Assembly (NCBI GenBank): GCA_011250595.1
Contig: JAANMP010000006.1
Span: forward strand, 81,895 to 145,894
Length of the DNA stretch: 64,000 nucleotides
Direction: 5' to 3'
Source of the DNA: Bacillus sp. MM2020_1
Lineage (GTDB): Bacteria > Bacillota > Bacilli > Bacillales > Cytobacillaceae
Made by a program: the position numbers and the translations under genes. The first letter of the stretch is position 1; each line of letters opens with the position of its first letter. Positions 33,224 to 45,161 of this stretch are shown piece after piece. The notes under the pieces are model-generated. The model was not told where the DNA came from and ran no database searches. It saw only the letters and a program-made list of their open reading frames with translations.

Positions 33224-33881
33224 CTATATGGAAATGGTAAAATGGGAACAATTATTAGAGGCAACACGTGAAACCATTTATATGACTTCCATTTCAGTGT
33301 TTACAACATTTATTTTAGGATTATTTCTAGGTCTATTGTTGTTTTTAACAGATAAAGGGAATATTTGGGCAAATCGGCCTGTTAATGTCGTTATTGCCGC
33401 CTTTGTTAATATTTTTAGATCCATCCCCTTTATTATCTTAATAGTTTTATTAATTCCATTTACAAAATTATTACTTGGAACCATGCTTGGTGCAAATGCT
33501 GCGCTTCCAGCCCTCATTATTGGAGCAGCTCCTTTTTATGCTCGTATGGTAGAAATTGCGCTTAGGGAAATCGATAAAGGTGTTATTGAAGCATCGCAAT
33601 CGATGGGAGCAACACATGGTCATATCATTTTTAAAGTATTAATACCGGAATCTTTGCCGGCATTAATTTCAGGAATTACAGTCACAGCTATTTCGCTCGT
33701 CGGCTTTACAGCGATGGCGGGAGTCATTGGAGCTGGTGGACTTGGACATTTTGCCTACCTTGAAGGTTTTCAGCGCAATAGACCGATTGTTACGTTAGTT
33801 GCAACAATAGCGATTTTAATTTTAGTTTTTATCATCCAATTTATTGGGGATTATTTTACAAAGAAAACAGATAAACGATAA
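33216..33881 (+). CDS. metP: Methionine ABC transporter permease
   Basis: Membrane subunit (MetI/MetP) of 221 residues with five hydrophobic segments and the EAA loop VIEASQSMGATHGHIIFKVLIPE. GGAGGTG precedes the ATG, which overlaps metN by 8 nt. Confidence 0.95.
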   Translation: MANYMEMVKWEQLLEATRETIYMTSISVFTTFILGLFLGLLLFLTDKGNIWANRPVNVVIAAFVNIFRSIPFIILIVLLIPFTKLLLGTMLGANAALPALIIGAAPFYARMVEIALREIDKGVIEASQSMGATHGHIIFKVLIPESLPALISGITVTAISLVGFTAMAGVIGAGGLGHFAYLEGFQRNRPIVTLVATIAILILVFIIQFIGDYFTKKTDKR

Positions 33882-33897
33882 CAGGAGGAGTTAGATT

Positions 33898-34737
33898 ATG
33901 AAAAAAGCATTTAGTTTGATTGTCATTGCGTTATTAGCCTTTGCCCTAGCAGCTTGTGGTGGTGCTAAAAACGATACTGCAGAAAAGGCAGGGAAAGCTG
34001 GTAATAAGAAATTAGTTGTTGGTGCAACTGCTGTACCGCATGCGGAAGTGCTTGAAGCGGCAAAACCTTTATTAAAGGAAAAAGGCATTGACCTAGAAGT
34101 GCAAGTTTTTCAAGATTATATTCTACCAAACGTTGCGTTAAAGGATAAAGAACTTGACGCAAACTATTTTCAAACACCAGGGTATCTAGACCTACAAATG
34201 AAAGAAAATAAGGATTTTGATTTTGTAAGTGTTGGTGGAATTCATAAGGAACCAATCGGAATTTATTCTAAAAAATACAAAAGCTTAAAAGACCTTCCAA
34301 AAGGCGCAAAAATTATTATGAGTGATTCACTAAGTGACCATGGACGAATCTTACCTATTTTTGAAAAAGAAGGCTTAATTAAGCTTAAAGAAGGCGTTGG
34401 CGCAAATGCAAGAGTTGAGGATATTGTCGAAAATCCAAAGAACCTTGACTTTTCAACTTTAATTGAAGCAAAATTATTAGCTTCTTCATTCGATAGCGGT
34501 GAAGGTGATGCGGTCGTCATCAATACGAATTATGCATTAGAAGGCGGTATTGACATTGAAAAGTATGGAATCGCCTTTGAAGGCGATGACGTTGTACCGG
34601 CAAACCTTGTGGTCGTTCGTTCAGAGGACAAAAACCGAAAAGAGATCAAGACACTTGTAGAAGTACTTCAATCAAAAGAAATCCAAGATTTCATTCTTGA
34701 TAAATACAAAGGTGCCGTTGTACCGGTTTCTGAGTAA
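33898..34737 (+). CDS. metQ: Methionine-binding lipoprotein
   Basis: NlpA-family binding protein, 279 residues. Lipobox ALAACGG (Cys about 20). Core VVGATAVPHAEVLEAAKPLL, NVALKDKELDANYFQTPGYL and INTNYALEGGI. Third gene of metNPQ, with an AGGAGG site upstream. Confidence 0.95.
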   Translation: MKKAFSLIVIALLAFALAACGGAKNDTAEKAGKAGNKKLVVGATAVPHAEVLEAAKPLLKEKGIDLEVQVFQDYILPNVALKDKELDANYFQTPGYLDLQMKENKDFDFVSVGGIHKEPIGIYSKKYKSLKDLPKGAKIIMSDSLSDHGRILPIFEKEGLIKLKEGVGANARVEDIVENPKNLDFSTLIEAKLLASSFDSGEGDAVVINTNYALEGGIDIEKYGIAFEGDDVVPANLVVVRSEDKNRKEIKTLVEVLQSKEIQDFILDKYKGAVVPVSE

Positions 34738-34750
34738 GCTAATAAATAGG

Positions 34751-34784
34751 AAGAAAGTCAGTGTGTAAACACTGGCTTTTTCTA
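34751..34784 (+). terminator. Terminator after metQ
   Basis: AAAGTCAGTG and CACTGGCTTT arms, then TTTTCT. Confidence 0.85.
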
Positions 34785-34860
34785 TGGAGTTGGCGAAAAG
34801 CAGTATACATTTAAACAGTAACGATGGGTAAAAATAGAAGGACTTATGACGTGAATTTTC

Positions 34861-34890
34861 TTGGCAAATTGCAAAAAAATAGGGTATGAT
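34861..34890 (+). promoter_or_regulatory. Putative promoter of the suf operon
   Basis: TTGGCA, 18-nt spacer, TATGAT, giving a leader of about 220 nt. A weaker TTGCTA with 15-nt spacing to TATAAG at 35009-35035 is an alternative. The 380-bp gap otherwise holds the repeats listed next. Confidence 0.55.
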
Positions 34891-35040
34891 TTTAAACGAG
34901 TGCTATTTACTTATATGGATTCGTCAGAATTTTCATTAAAAATCACTTTTCATTCTCATTTGGTACATGCTTAATGAAAATAGATGGACTGTTTTTACTG
35001 TTTTAGAGTTGCTAATACATTTCATTTGTTATAAGATTGG

Positions 35041-35078
35041 AATGAGAATAAAATGAGAATAGAGTTATTGAATAACTC
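35041..35078. promoter_or_regulatory. Direct repeat plus 8-1-8 palindrome in suf leader
   Basis: AATGAGAATA at 35041-35050 and 35052-35061, followed at once by GAGTTATT-G-AATAACTC at 35062-35078. About 40 nt before sufC. Candidate binding site for an iron or redox regulator. Confidence 0.5.
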
Positions 35079-35117
35079 AATCTAAATGTACAACACTTTC
35101 TCTTTGGAGGTATAGAT

Positions 35118-35903
35118 ATGGCTGGATCAACGTTAACGATCAAAGATTTACATGTAGCAATTGATGGGAAAGAAATTTTAAAAGGTGTGAACCTTGAAAT
35201 AAAAGGTGGAGAAATCCACGCAATTATGGGTCCGAATGGAACGGGTAAATCTACTTTATCTTCAGCAATTATGGGACACCCAAAATATGAAGTAACCAGC
35301 GGAACCATTACCTTAGATGGACAAAATGTTCTAGATATGGAAGTGGATGAGCGTGCACGTGCAGGACTATTCCTAGCAATGCAATATCCTAGTGAAATTA
35401 ACGGTGTTACAAATGCCGATTTTTTACGTTCAGCACTCAATAGCCGTCTTGGTGAGGGAAATGAAATTTCATTAATGAAATTCATCCGTAAAATGGATAA
35501 GCAAATGGAATTCCTTGAAATGGACCTTGATATGGCGCAACGTTACTTAAACGAAGGCTTCTCCGGCGGTGAGAAAAAACGGAATGAAATTTTGCAATTG
35601 ATGATGTTAGAACCAAAAATCGCTATCTTAGATGAAATTGACTCCGGACTAGATATCGATGCCTTGAAGGTCGTATCAAAAGGGATCAATCAAATGCGCG
35701 GCGAAGATTTTGGCTGCTTAGTCATTACACACTATCAACGACTTTTAAACTATATCACTCCAGACCATGTGCATGTAATGATGCAAGGCCGTGTAGTAAA
35801 ATCAGGCGGAGCAGAATTGGCACAACGCTTAGAAGCTGAAGGATATGACTGGATCAAACAAGAACTTGGAATTGAAGATGAAACAGTTGGGCAAGAAGCG
35901 TAA
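35118..35903 (+). CDS. sufC: Fe-S cluster assembly ATPase SufC
   Basis: ABC-type ATPase of the SufBCD scaffold complex, 261 residues. Walker [10 protein letters not shown], signature FSGGEKKR, Walker [13 protein letters not shown], His switch VITHYQR. GGAGG lies 8-10 nt before the ATG. First gene of sufCDSUB. Confidence 0.97.
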   Translation: MAGSTLTIKDLHVAIDGKEILKGVNLEIKGGEIHAIMGPNGTGKSTLSSAIMGHPKYEVTSGTITLDGQNVLDMEVDERARAGLFLAMQYPSEINGVTNADFLRSALNSRLGEGNEISLMKFIRKMDKQMEFLEMDLDMAQRYLNEGFSGGEKKRNEILQLMMLEPKIAILDEIDSGLDIDALKVVSKGINQMRGEDFGCLVITHYQRLLNYITPDHVHVMMQGRVVKSGGAELAQRLEAEGYDWIKQELGIEDETVGQEA

Positions 35904-35924
35904 GAGAGGGTTAGGAGGATTACA

Positions 35925-38897
<2,973 letters not shown>

Positions 38898-38927
38898 AAT
38901 TAAGAAAACGCGATGGGAGAGGGCTAT

Positions 38928-39047
38928 GTCCAGCTCCAGCGTCTAGCCCCTCGAGGTCGCTTCGGTCCTGACGATGAAGTCAAAGAACGACTTCACCGTC
39001 AGGCCCTCCAGCGCTTGTCGGGGCTGAACAAGGCGCTTCCGCTTTTC
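38928..39047. repeat. Dispersed repeat, variant inside suf operon
   Basis: Begins GTCCAGCTCCAGCG and ends GGCGCTTCCGCTTTTC like other copies, but the middle differs. CCTGACG and TGAAGTC pair with GACTTCA and CGTCAGG, nested inside AGCCCC/GGGGCT. Occupies most of the sufU-sufB gap. Confidence 0.75.
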
Positions 39048-39068
39048 TAAGAATGGAGGAACACGACG

Positions 39069-40466
39069 ATGGCGAAAAAAATGCCGGAAATCGGTGATTA
39101 TAAATATGGTTTTGCCGATAAAGACGTTTCCATATTCCGATCTAAGCGTGGTTTAACATCTGATATCGTTAAAGAAATTTCGAAGTTGAAGAATGAACCA
39201 CAATGGATGTTAGACTTCCGTTTGAAGTCGCTAGAGCATTTTTACAAAATGCCAATGCCACAATGGGGCGGCGACATGTCTTCATTAAACTTTGATGAGA
39301 TTACTTATTATGTAAAACCATCTGAGAAATCTGAGAAGTCATGGGATGAAGTACCTGAAGAAATCAAGGCTACTTTTGATAAACTTGGGATTCCAGAAGC
39401 TGAGCAAAAGTACCTTGCCGGGGTATCTGCCCAGTATGAATCTGAAGTAGTTTATCACAACATGAAGGTAGAACTTGAAGACTTAGGGATCGTCTTTAAG
39501 GATACAGATTCAGCTTTAAGAGAAAATGAAGATATTTTCCGCGAACACTTTGGAAAGACCATTCCGCCAACTGATAATAAGTTTTCTGCCCTAAATTCAG
39601 CAGTTTGGTCAGGCGGTTCGTTTATCTATGTACCACCAGGTGTGAAAGTAGATACGCCATTACAAGCGTATTTCCGCATTAACTCTGAAAACATGGGCCA
39701 ATTCGAACGGACATTAATCATTGTTGATGAAGGCGCACATGTGCATTACGTAGAAGGTTGTACAGCACCAGTTTACACAACAAACTCCCTGCACAGTGCG
39801 GTTGTTGAGATTGTTATTAAGAAAGATGCTTACTGCCGTTATACTACCATTCAAAACTGGGCGAATAACGTCTTTAACCTTGTGACGAAGCGTGCGGTTT
39901 GTGATGCCAATGCGACAATGGAATGGATTGATGGAAACATTGGTTCAAAATTAACGATGAAGTATCCTGCCGTAATTTTAAAAGGCGAAGGCGCTCGTGG
40001 GTTGACATTATCAATTGCGATTGCCGGTAAAGGTCAACACCAGGATGCGGGTGCAAAAATGATTCATTTAGCACCAAATACATCTTCAACGATCGTTTCT
40101 AAATCCATTTCTAAACATGGCGGTAAGGTAACCTATCGCGGCCAAGTTCACTTCGGACGTAAGGCAGACGGGGCACGTTCTAATATCGAATGTGATACAT
40201 TAATTATGGATAACAAATCAACATCAGATACGATTCCATACAATGAAATATTAAACGATAACATCTCGCTCGAGCATGAAGCGAAGGTTTCGAAAGTTTC
40301 TGAAGAGCAGCTTTTCTACTTGATGAGCCGTGGTATTTCTCAACAGGAAGCAACCGAAATGATCGTCATGGGCTTTATTGAGCCATTTACAAAAGAACTA
40401 CCAATGGAATACGCCGTGGAAATGAACCGTCTCATCAAATTTGAGATGGAAGGCTCCATCGGTTAA
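39069..40466 (+). CDS. sufB: Fe-S cluster assembly scaffold SufB
   Basis: Scaffold subunit of SufBCD, 465 residues. N-terminal [11 protein letters not shown], core [27 protein letters not shown] (a conserved Cys) and [20 protein letters not shown] at the C-terminal helices. GGAGG before the ATG. Last gene of suf; separated from sufU by a repeat element, so its expression may differ from the rest (inference). Confidence 0.97.
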   Translation: MAKKMPEIGDYKYGFADKDVSIFRSKRGLTSDIVKEISKLKNEPQWMLDFRLKSLEHFYKMPMPQWGGDMSSLNFDEITYYVKPSEKSEKSWDEVPEEIKATFDKLGIPEAEQKYLAGVSAQYESEVVYHNMKVELEDLGIVFKDTDSALRENEDIFREHFGKTIPPTDNKFSALNSAVWSGGSFIYVPPGVKVDTPLQAYFRINSENMGQFERTLIIVDEGAHVHYVEGCTAPVYTTNSLHSAVVEIVIKKDAYCRYTTIQNWANNVFNLVTKRAVCDANATMEWIDGNIGSKLTMKYPAVILKGEGARGLTLSIAIAGKGQHQDAGAKMIHLAPNTSSTIVSKSISKHGGKVTYRGQVHFGRKADGARSNIECDTLIMDNKSTSDTIPYNEILNDNISLEHEAKVSKVSEEQLFYLMSRGISQQEATEMIVMGFIEPFTKELPMEYAVEMNRLIKFEMEGSIG

Positions 40467-40480
40467 TATTTTTGATAAAA

Positions 40481-40516
40481 ATACCCGCTTGCCGTTGTTG
40501 GCAGGCGGGTTTTTTC
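40481..40516 (+). terminator. Terminator of the suf operon
   Basis: ACCCGCTTGCC and GGCAGGCGGGT with TTTTTTC. Confidence 0.9.
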
Positions 40517-40530
40517 GTTGAAATTTTGGC

Positions 40531-40700
40531 TTACTGCGCGGATGGGTGTGGCTTACTCTCGGAAAGGGTCGGGTTACTCTTGGATAGGACGGGTTTACTG
40601 TCAGATGGGACCACTTTACTGGCGGATAAGGCTAGTTTACTGTCGGATACACCACTTTACTGGCGGAAAACCCCACTTTACTGGCGACTACACCTCATTT
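40531..40700. repeat. Eight-copy tandem array with 21-bp period
   Basis: TTACT starts at 40531, 40553, 40574, 40595, 40616, 40637, 40657 and 40678, spacing 20-22 bp. The best units read TTTACTGGCGGATA; the rest vary. It lies in the 320-bp gap between sufB and yunF, just after the suf terminator. Confidence 0.85.
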
Positions 40701-40786
40701 GCCAAGAAATTGTTATTCTCACCTAAATATCTTCCGCCCCCATCGTAAAATGGTTATGCTATTATTAATAGTTGGAGGTGAGTTCT

Positions 40787-41632
40787 ATGATTTATATCGG
40801 TGTAACGGGCTGGGGCGATCATGACAGCTTATATCCGGGCCAAATATCCTCACGGGACAAGCTTAAGGTGTATGCAAGCCATTTTCCCATCGTAGAAGTA
40901 GATTCCGCCTTTTATGCGATTCAGCCTCAAAGAAATGCTGAAAAGTGGGTCCATGAAACACCGCCCAGTTTCCAGTTTATCGTCAAAGCCTACCAAGGGA
41001 TGACCGGACATATGCGCGGGGAGATTCCGTTTGAAAATAAACAAGCGATGTTTAGAGCATTTAAAGAGTCGCTTAAGCCATACATAGAAACTAACAAATT
41101 AGCAATGACCCTCTTTCAATTTCCACCATGGTTTACGTGTACGAGAGAAAATGTCGAATACTTAAGATGGTGCAAGCAGGAAATGGGTGAACTCCCCTGT
41201 GCGTTAGAGTTCAGACATCAGTCATGGTTCGCGCCTCAATATCATCAAAAAACAATTAAATTTATGACCGAAGAAAAATGGATCCATAGTATTTGCGATG
41301 AACCACAATCTGGAGAAGGTAGCATTCCAACCATAGTACAGTCCACCACTCCCGAAAAGGTCCTTGTCCGTTATCACGGTCGCAATGTCCACGGCTGGCA
41401 AAAACGAACAGGAGTGGATTGGCGTGAGGTTCGTTATCTTTACCGCTATAACCAACAAGAGCTAGAAGAATGGGGACACTCCATTCAAAAGTTAGCCAAG
41501 AACTCAAAAGATGTCTATCTCCTTTTTAACAACAACTCTGGCGGAGATGCGGCTGACAACGCAAAGGAAATGATCAATCTTTTGCATCTCGAATACAAGG
41601 GGCTCGCTCCACGCCAGTTGGATCTACTATAA
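40787..41632 (+). CDS. yunF: DUF72 protein
   Basis: A 281-residue protein with a TIM-barrel-like DUF72 fold. IYIGVTGWGDHDSLYPG at the N-terminus, FPIVEVDSAFYAIQ and YLLFNNNSGGDAADNAKEM near the end are family signatures. Activity unknown. ATG 40787 has GGAGGTGAG upstream and replaces an in-frame start five codons earlier. First of the yunFED group, co-directional with the next gene at 20 nt. Confidence 0.88.
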   Translation: MIYIGVTGWGDHDSLYPGQISSRDKLKVYASHFPIVEVDSAFYAIQPQRNAEKWVHETPPSFQFIVKAYQGMTGHMRGEIPFENKQAMFRAFKESLKPYIETNKLAMTLFQFPPWFTCTRENVEYLRWCKQEMGELPCALEFRHQSWFAPQYHQKTIKFMTEEKWIHSICDEPQSGEGSIPTIVQSTTPEKVLVRYHGRNVHGWQKRTGVDWREVRYLYRYNQQELEEWGHSIQKLAKNSKDVYLLFNNNSGGDAADNAKEMINLLHLEYKGLAPRQLDLL

Positions 41633-41651
41633 AAAGTTAGGAGAAGAAAAC

Positions 41652-42473
41652 ATGGAATGGATCTTACTCGTTTTTATCGGTCTTATCGCAAGCTCTCTTG
41701 GCTCGATCATTGGATTAGGCGGAGGAATTGTCATTGTTCCCTCGTTACTTTATTTATCCACCCTGCCAGCCTTTGGACATATAACACCACAGGTAGCGGT
41801 TGGGACATCACTTTTTACGATGATATTTACTGGCCTGTCATCCACCTTAGCATATATGAAATACAAAACAATTGATTATAAAAGCGGTCTGATTTTTCTA
41901 ATCGGAAGCGGCCCAGGGAGTATTCTCGGTGCGTGGGTAACAGAAGGCTTACATATGAAAACCTTCAATATTTTTTTCGGACTATTTATTATCTTTATTT
42001 CGATTATTTTACTACTTAAGGACAAATTAAAGCCTATCCCTTATCGGAAGGACCGGGGGATTATTCGAACTTTTACCGATAATGTCGGTAAAACCTTTGA
42101 ATATGGATATAACCCAATCGTGGGAGTTCTGATTGCTTTTATAGTGGGCTTTTTATCAGGAATTTTTGGTGTCGGCGGTGGTTCGTTAATGGTGCCAACG
42201 ATGATTTTGGTGTTTTTCTTTCCGCCCCATGTCGCAACGGCCACCTCGATGTTTATGATACTACCAACATCCTTGCTAAGCTCGATTACACATATTTCCT
42301 TAGGTAATGTCGATTGGCTCTATGCTTTGGCATTGGTACCGGGAGCTTGGATTGGGGCTAGAGTGGGTGTCTACTTAAACACAAAGCTTAAGAGTAAAAC
42401 GATTGTGCTAATTTTACGAACGATTCTTATTGTTGTAGGAATCCGATTAATTTATCAAGGAATCTTTGGGTAG
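41652..42473 (+). CDS. yunE: TauE/SafE (TSUP)-family membrane exporter
   Basis: Polytopic membrane protein of 273 residues, seven to eight hydrophobic segments. Two TSUP repeats show GLGGGIVIVPSLL near the N-terminus and GVGGGSLMVPTMIL in the second half. The family moves sulfite, sulfoacetate or related anions; substrate here is unknown. AGGAG upstream of ATG. 7 nt from yunD. Confidence 0.9.
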   Translation: MEWILLVFIGLIASSLGSIIGLGGGIVIVPSLLYLSTLPAFGHITPQVAVGTSLFTMIFTGLSSTLAYMKYKTIDYKSGLIFLIGSGPGSILGAWVTEGLHMKTFNIFFGLFIIFISIILLLKDKLKPIPYRKDRGIIRTFTDNVGKTFEYGYNPIVGVLIAFIVGFLSGIFGVGGGSLMVPTMILVFFFPPHVATATSMFMILPTSLLSSITHISLGNVDWLYALALVPGAWIGARVGVYLNTKLKSKTIVLILRTILIVVGIRLIYQGIFG

Positions 42474-42480
42474 GTCGTGA

Positions 42481-43827
42481 ATGGAAACCATACATATTTA
42501 TCATACAAACGATGTACACAGCCACTTAGAAAATTGGCCGCGAATTAAGCAGTTCGTAGCAGAAAGACAAGCAAGGCATCACCAAAAAGAAGAGGATGTT
42601 TTTCTATTTGATATCGGTGACTTTATTGATCGCTGGCATCCTTTCACAGAAGCGACAAGAGGAAAAGGTAATATTGATCTCTTAAATGAGAGTGACTTTA
42701 CCGCAGTAACGATTGGAAACAATGAAGGGGTTAACCTGCCATTTGCAGACTTAAATCAACTATATGAGAAAGCTCAGTTTGACGTTCTGTTAGCGAATTT
42801 TTTTCAGCAAAATGGAAGCCATCCAAGCTGGGTAAAGCCATATAAGATCTATCATTCGAAAAAGGGAACAAGGGTGGGTGTCATCGGTTTAACGGCACCG
42901 TTTGCACATCTTTATGGTTTACTGGGCTGGAAGGTGACAGAGCCAATTGAAGAACTGAAAAAATGGATTGAAAAGGTAAAAGCAGAATCAGATGTAATCA
43001 TTTTACTTTCCCATCTCGGACTTAATGTGGACGAATCTATAGCAGCTGAATTTCCAGATATTGATGTTATATTAGGTTCCCATACCCATCACTCCCTTGA
43101 AAAAGGAAAGCTAGTGGGCAGAACACTCCTTGGCGCGGCTGGTAAGTATGGATATTTTGTCGGCGAAGTAACCCTCAACCTAAACGAACAAAAAATCATT
43201 ACCGCGAAGGAAGCTGTTCTATATGACAGTAAAGAACTTCTCGCTCATAAAAATGAGCAAGATTTAAGTGATGCTTATTTTAACAAAGGAAAAGCCTTAT
43301 TAAATCAAAAAGTGACTACCTTAACTAGTCCGCTCAACAGTGATATTTTCCATGAAACGGAATTTTCACTTCTGCTTTGCAGGGCATTAAGAGAATGGTG
43401 TAAAACGGATTGTGCGATGATTAACGCAGGGCTCTTATTAGGGGGGTTATCCGGAGAGGTGACTGTTTACGATTTGCTTGAAATCTGTCCCCATCCAATT
43501 AATCCTTGTGTAGTCGAACTAACGGGAAAAGAATTAGAAGAGCTTTATTGGCAGTCAAAAGATGAGGGCTTGGTACATAAGCATATCAAGGGACTTGGAT
43601 TTAGAGGAACTCTTTTAGGGGTATTTGTCTTTGATCGAATAAGCCTTCATGAGGAAGTCATTTTTATTAATGGGACGGAAGTGGATTACGAAAAAATTTA
43701 TACGTTTGCCCTTCCGGATATGTTTACATTTGGTCACTTTTTCAAAGACATTCTTCCTCAAAAAGAAAAGAAGTATTTCTTGCCGGAATTTCTTCGGGAT
43801 ATATTAAAATGGGAGTTACAAAAGTAA
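42481..43827 (+). CDS. yunD: 5'-nucleotidase-family metallophosphoesterase
   Basis: A 448-residue protein. N-terminal calcineurin-like domain with IYHTNDVHSHLENW, DIGDFIDRW, TIGNNEG, LLSHLG and LGSHTHH (metal ligands). A C-terminal 5'-nucleotidase domain carries INAGLLLGGLSGEVTVYDLLEICPHP. No signal peptide, so it acts in the cytoplasm, unlike secreted UshA/YfkN. The nucleotide substrate is unknown. In B. subtilis yunD is PurR-linked, but no PurBox was looked for with certainty here. Confidence 0.88.
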   Translation: METIHIYHTNDVHSHLENWPRIKQFVAERQARHHQKEEDVFLFDIGDFIDRWHPFTEATRGKGNIDLLNESDFTAVTIGNNEGVNLPFADLNQLYEKAQFDVLLANFFQQNGSHPSWVKPYKIYHSKKGTRVGVIGLTAPFAHLYGLLGWKVTEPIEELKKWIEKVKAESDVIILLSHLGLNVDESIAAEFPDIDVILGSHTHHSLEKGKLVGRTLLGAAGKYGYFVGEVTLNLNEQKIITAKEAVLYDSKELLAHKNEQDLSDAYFNKGKALLNQKVTTLTSPLNSDIFHETEFSLLLCRALREWCKTDCAMINAGLLLGGLSGEVTVYDLLEICPHPINPCVVELTGKELEELYWQSKDEGLVHKHIKGLGFRGTLLGVFVFDRISLHEEVIFINGTEVDYEKIYTFALPDMFTFGHFFKDILPQKEKKYFLPEFLRDILKWELQK

Positions 43828-43894
43828 CGATGGCATGAACACGCTTTTTCCCCTCAAATCATAAAGTGATAGAGAGGAAAGGAGTGTGGACCAT

Positions 43895-44197
43895 TTGATT
43901 GAGCTTTCACCAATTGAAATAAACGGCCATACCTTTTTGGCAGTTTCCGTTTTGCTTCCGAAAACGACCTTGCTTGCGGTATCAAACGATAAGGGATATA
44001 TCATGTGCGGGGCCTTGGATGTCGGTTTATTAAATGAAAAACTTAAGGACCGCAAGATCATTGCCGGCCGCGCTGTTGGAGTAAGGACCATTGAACAACT
44101 TCTAAATGCACCGTTAGAGTCGGTAACATGGGAGGCGGAGGCGTTAGGGATCCACCAAGGCATGGTTGGTAAAGATGCCTTGTTAAAAATGATTTAA
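43895..44197 (+). CDS. yunC: DUF1805 protein
   Basis: A 100-residue protein with YIMCGALDVGLLNEKLKDRKI, AGRAVGVRTIEQLLNAPLESV and ending VGKDALLKMI, very close to B. subtilis YunC. Function unknown. TTG 43895 (MIELSPIEI) is chosen because AGGAG lies 10 nt upstream; a GTG three codons earlier is only 1 nt from that site. Confidence 0.85.
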   Translation: MIELSPIEINGHTFLAVSVLLPKTTLLAVSNDKGYIMCGALDVGLLNEKLKDRKIIAGRAVGVRTIEQLLNAPLESVTWEAEALGIHQGMVGKDALLKMI

Positions 44198-44226
44198 AAA
44201 GCTTGCTCCATGCGGGCTTTTTTTAT
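44197..44226 (+). terminator. Terminator after yunC
   Basis: AAAAAGC and GGCTTTTTTT arms around an imperfect inner stem. Confidence 0.65.
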
Positions 44227-44334
44227 ATTTGGCATTATTAAATCTAGTTGTTGATTTCTGCTCCAAGTGCTTCGCTTTTTTATGGGCTAGTTCCCCTTTT
44301 CCAAGCATACATATAGCTTGAAGGGGTGATTTTT

Positions 44335-45126
44335 TTGGCGAAGTTTCGCAGACGGCTTCCGAAGAAGGGGCCGTTGCCTTTCCGTTACGTGATGTTATTA
44401 ACGTTTGTCTTTTTTCTTTTTTCAACTGCCACTGGATTATGGCTCGTGAATAAGGGGATTGAGCCAACATTAATGAGAATTGCAACTTCCGAAACCCGCA
44501 ATATTGCCTCCCTCGTTATTAATAAGGCAATTACCAAACGGACGACGGACACGGGTGAGGATAATGATGTCATTGTCATTTTACCAAGTGAAAATGGCAA
44601 GGCCTCCAACGTAAAACTTAATACCGTTTATATAAACCGGGTCTTAGCGGAAACCACTGCTCAAATTCAAAAAAACTTAAAGGCAGCTAAAAAAGGGGAC
44701 CTTGCTTCGTTAGAGCAGTTAACAGATGTAGAAATTGAAACGCATAATTCGAATAAGGAAGACGGGATTATTTGGTATGTTCCGTTGGGCCAAGCAACCA
44801 ATATCTCCTTACTAGGGAACATTGGTCCGAAAATCCCAGTAAAGTTCCACGCCATCGGTGAAGTAGAACCAGATGTTAAAATCGAGACGAAGGATATGGG
44901 CATCAATAATACCTGGGTCGATGTTTCCATTCACATCGAAGTGTCTGTCCAAATCATCACCCCTTTTGCTACGAAAATAACAAAGCTTACCCAAAGTATT
45001 CCAGTGGACGGCTCACTCATACAAGGGGATGTCCCGCAATTCTATAATAATGGCGGCGGAGTAAGTCCATCCATACAGCTTCCAGAAAAAAAACAGACTC
45101 AGGAAAAATCAGGAAATAAAAAATAG
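44335..45126 (+). CDS. yunB: Sporulation protein YunB
   Basis: A 263-residue membrane-anchored protein. RRRLPKKGPLPFRYVMLL leads into one N-terminal TM (about 15-37); the rest is extracytoplasmic. NKGIEPTLMRIATSETRNIAS is the family start. In B. subtilis YunB is made under sigma-E and needed for normal spores. TTG 44335 with GGGGTG 6 nt upstream. A CATACATAT near 44306 resembles a sigma-E -10, but I see no good -35. Confidence 0.87.
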   Translation: MAKFRRRLPKKGPLPFRYVMLLTFVFFLFSTATGLWLVNKGIEPTLMRIATSETRNIASLVINKAITKRTTDTGEDNDVIVILPSENGKASNVKLNTVYINRVLAETTAQIQKNLKAAKKGDLASLEQLTDVEIETHNSNKEDGIIWYVPLGQATNISLLGNIGPKIPVKFHAIGEVEPDVKIETKDMGINNTWVDVSIHIEVSVQIITPFATKITKLTQSIPVDGSLIQGDVPQFYNNGGGVSPSIQLPEKKQTQEKSGNKK

Positions 45127-45161
45127 GACTATCCACCATGGACAGTCCTATTTTTTGCGCA
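45123..45161. terminator. Bidirectional terminator yunB/lytH
   Basis: AATAGGACT and AGTCCTATT arms with an inner TCC/GGA pairing and six Ts. Confidence 0.85.

Noticed and set aside
40472..40748. Open frames with heptad-like LLSD peptides over the 21-bp array
   Set aside because: A 21-bp DNA repeat gives a seven-residue repeat in any open frame; no ribosome site, and the region directly follows the suf terminator.
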